A DNA stretch of 6,616 bases from CAZKUN01 sp964555935 (lineage in GTDB: Bacteria > Armatimonadota > Zipacnadia > Zipacnadales > VGFC01). Of this stretch, positions 6,258 to 6,616 are shown one piece after another. The notes beneath the pieces were generated by a model that saw only the letters and a program-made list of their open reading frames with translations, was not told where the DNA came from and did no database searches. The DNA is taken from the NCBI GenBank assembly GCA_964555935.1, contig CAZKUN010000385.1, forward strand, positions 1 through 6,616, written 5' to 3'. Each line of letters begins with the position of its first letter. The stretch's first letter is position 1. The position numbers and the translations under genes were made by a program.

Positions 6258-6616
6258 CAGGCGCCTCCCCTCAGCGTCTCCGCCGCTTGCCTCACGGCGG
6301 CCTTGATGCGCTGGTACACCCCGCACCGGCAGATGTTGCCCTCCAACGCCTCGGCGATCTGCTCATCGGTGGGGCTATGGTTGCGGCTCAGCAGCGCGAC
6401 GCCGGCCATGATCATCCCCGGCGTGCAGTAGCCGCATTGGATGGCGTCGTGGTCGATGAACGCCTGCTGCAGCGGGTGCAGTTGGCCGTTCCGGGCGAGG
6501 CCCTCGATGGTGGTGATGCTCTTCCCTTCGGCATCGGCGACGGGGCTGAGACATGACAGCGTCGGCACCCCGTCGATGAGCACCGTGCACGCTCCACATT
6601 GACCCTCGCCGCAGCC
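6257..6616 (-). CDS. Partial (2Fe-2S)-binding small subunit of a molybdenum hydroxylase (IorA/CoxS-like)
   Basis: This is the electron-transfer subunit of a xanthine-dehydrogenase-family enzyme; it carries two [2Fe-2S] clusters that take electrons from the molybdenum site in the large subunit. The gene runs off the window edge: 119 residues are visible, and compared with the usual 150-160 about 35-40 N-terminal residues are missing. The visible part begins with GCGEGQCGACTV, the plant-ferredoxin-type cluster motif, with its fourth cysteine in TLSC, giving C-x4-C-x2-C-x11-C. The C-terminal four-helix domain has QCGYCTPGM and NICRCGVYQRI, which bind the second cluster. The CRCGVYQRI wording resembles IorA-type subunits. 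The GTG at 6583 is not the true start, because the first cluster motif lies upstream of it. The stop TGA shares its last base with the ATG of the large subunit, so translation is probably coupled. There is no signal peptide in the visible part. The family call is firm; the substrate is unknown. Confidence 0.95.
   Translation of the reverse strand, partial: GCGEGQCGACTVLIDGVPTLSCLSPVADAEGKSITTIEGLARNGQLHPLQQAFIDHDAIQCGYCTPGMIMAGVALLSRNHSPTDEQIAEALEGNICRCGVYQRIKAAVRQAAETLRGGA
6264..6272 (-). promoter_or_regulatory. Strong ribosome binding site of the large subunit gene
   Basis: GAGGGGAGG on the minus strand lies 6 bases before the ATG at 6257, inside the last codons of the small subunit gene. 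It fixes the start of the large subunit and argues against the in-frame GTG 69 bases upstream. Confidence 0.85.

Noticed and set aside
6258..6326. Start of the large subunit at a GTG 23 codons upstream
   Set aside because: It overlaps the small subunit end, would bury the Tat signal behind an unrelated stretch, and the strong GAGGGGAGG points to the ATG at 6257.
1..6616. CRISPR array, tRNA, rRNA, insertion sequence, toxin-antitoxin or defence genes
   Set aside because: I looked on both strands and saw no regularly spaced repeats, RNA gene motifs, inverted-repeat ends or recognisable proteins of those kinds; nearly every base lies in the five genes.

Overview
The window holds one compact block of five genes, all on the minus strand, so transcription runs from base 6616 towards base 1. 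The sequence is GC-rich and has almost no intergenic space. A run of ten Ns at 306-315 shows it comes from a draft, probably metagenomic, assembly. A Tat-exported molybdenum enzyme next to a secreted DUF4838 protein points to a diderm, possibly polysaccharide-degrading bacterium. DUF4838 proteins are, as I recall, frequent in Planctomycetota, Armatimonadota, Lentisphaerota and related uncultured groups. The taxonomic guess is weak and is an inference only.

Layout in order of transcription. (1) 6616-6257: small [2Fe-2S] subunit of a xanthine-dehydrogenase-family hydroxylase, cut by the window edge but with all eight cluster cysteines. (2) 6257-4113: its large molybdopterin-binding subunit, of the permuted IorB-like type, with a twin-arginine signal peptide. 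(3) 4104-3139: an XdhC/PaoD-family maturation factor. (4) 3142-2561: a MocA-type molybdenum cofactor cytidylyltransferase. (5) 2548-32: a secreted protein of about 832-838 residues with a GH67N/GH20b-like N-terminal domain followed by a DUF4838 domain. Junctions are +1-base overlap, 8-base gap, 4-base overlap and 12-base gap, which strongly suggests one operon whose promoter lies upstream of the window.

How the genes fit together. MocA is expected to convert Mo-molybdopterin to the cytosine dinucleotide (MCD). The XdhC-like protein would bind that cofactor, support its sulfuration and load it into the large subunit. The folded large/small complex would then leave the cytoplasm through the Tat system, the small subunit travelling with its partner. 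No FAD subunit is seen in the window, as in two-subunit isoquinoline 1-oxidoreductase-like enzymes that pass electrons to periplasmic carriers. The substrate cannot be read from sequence; an aldehyde or N-heterocycle is typical of the family.

The unexpected member is the DUF4838 gene, which follows mocA after 12 bases with its own ribosome binding site. It may link extracytoplasmic carbohydrate processing to the oxidoreductase, or may simply be carried in the same transcript. The ten-N gap lies inside it between two identical 8-base sequences; removing the Ns and one copy leaves the frame open, so the gap is probably a scaffolding artefact. I saw no RNA gene, mobile element, CRISPR array or convincing terminator. 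Bases 1-31, downstream of the last gene, are too short to interpret.
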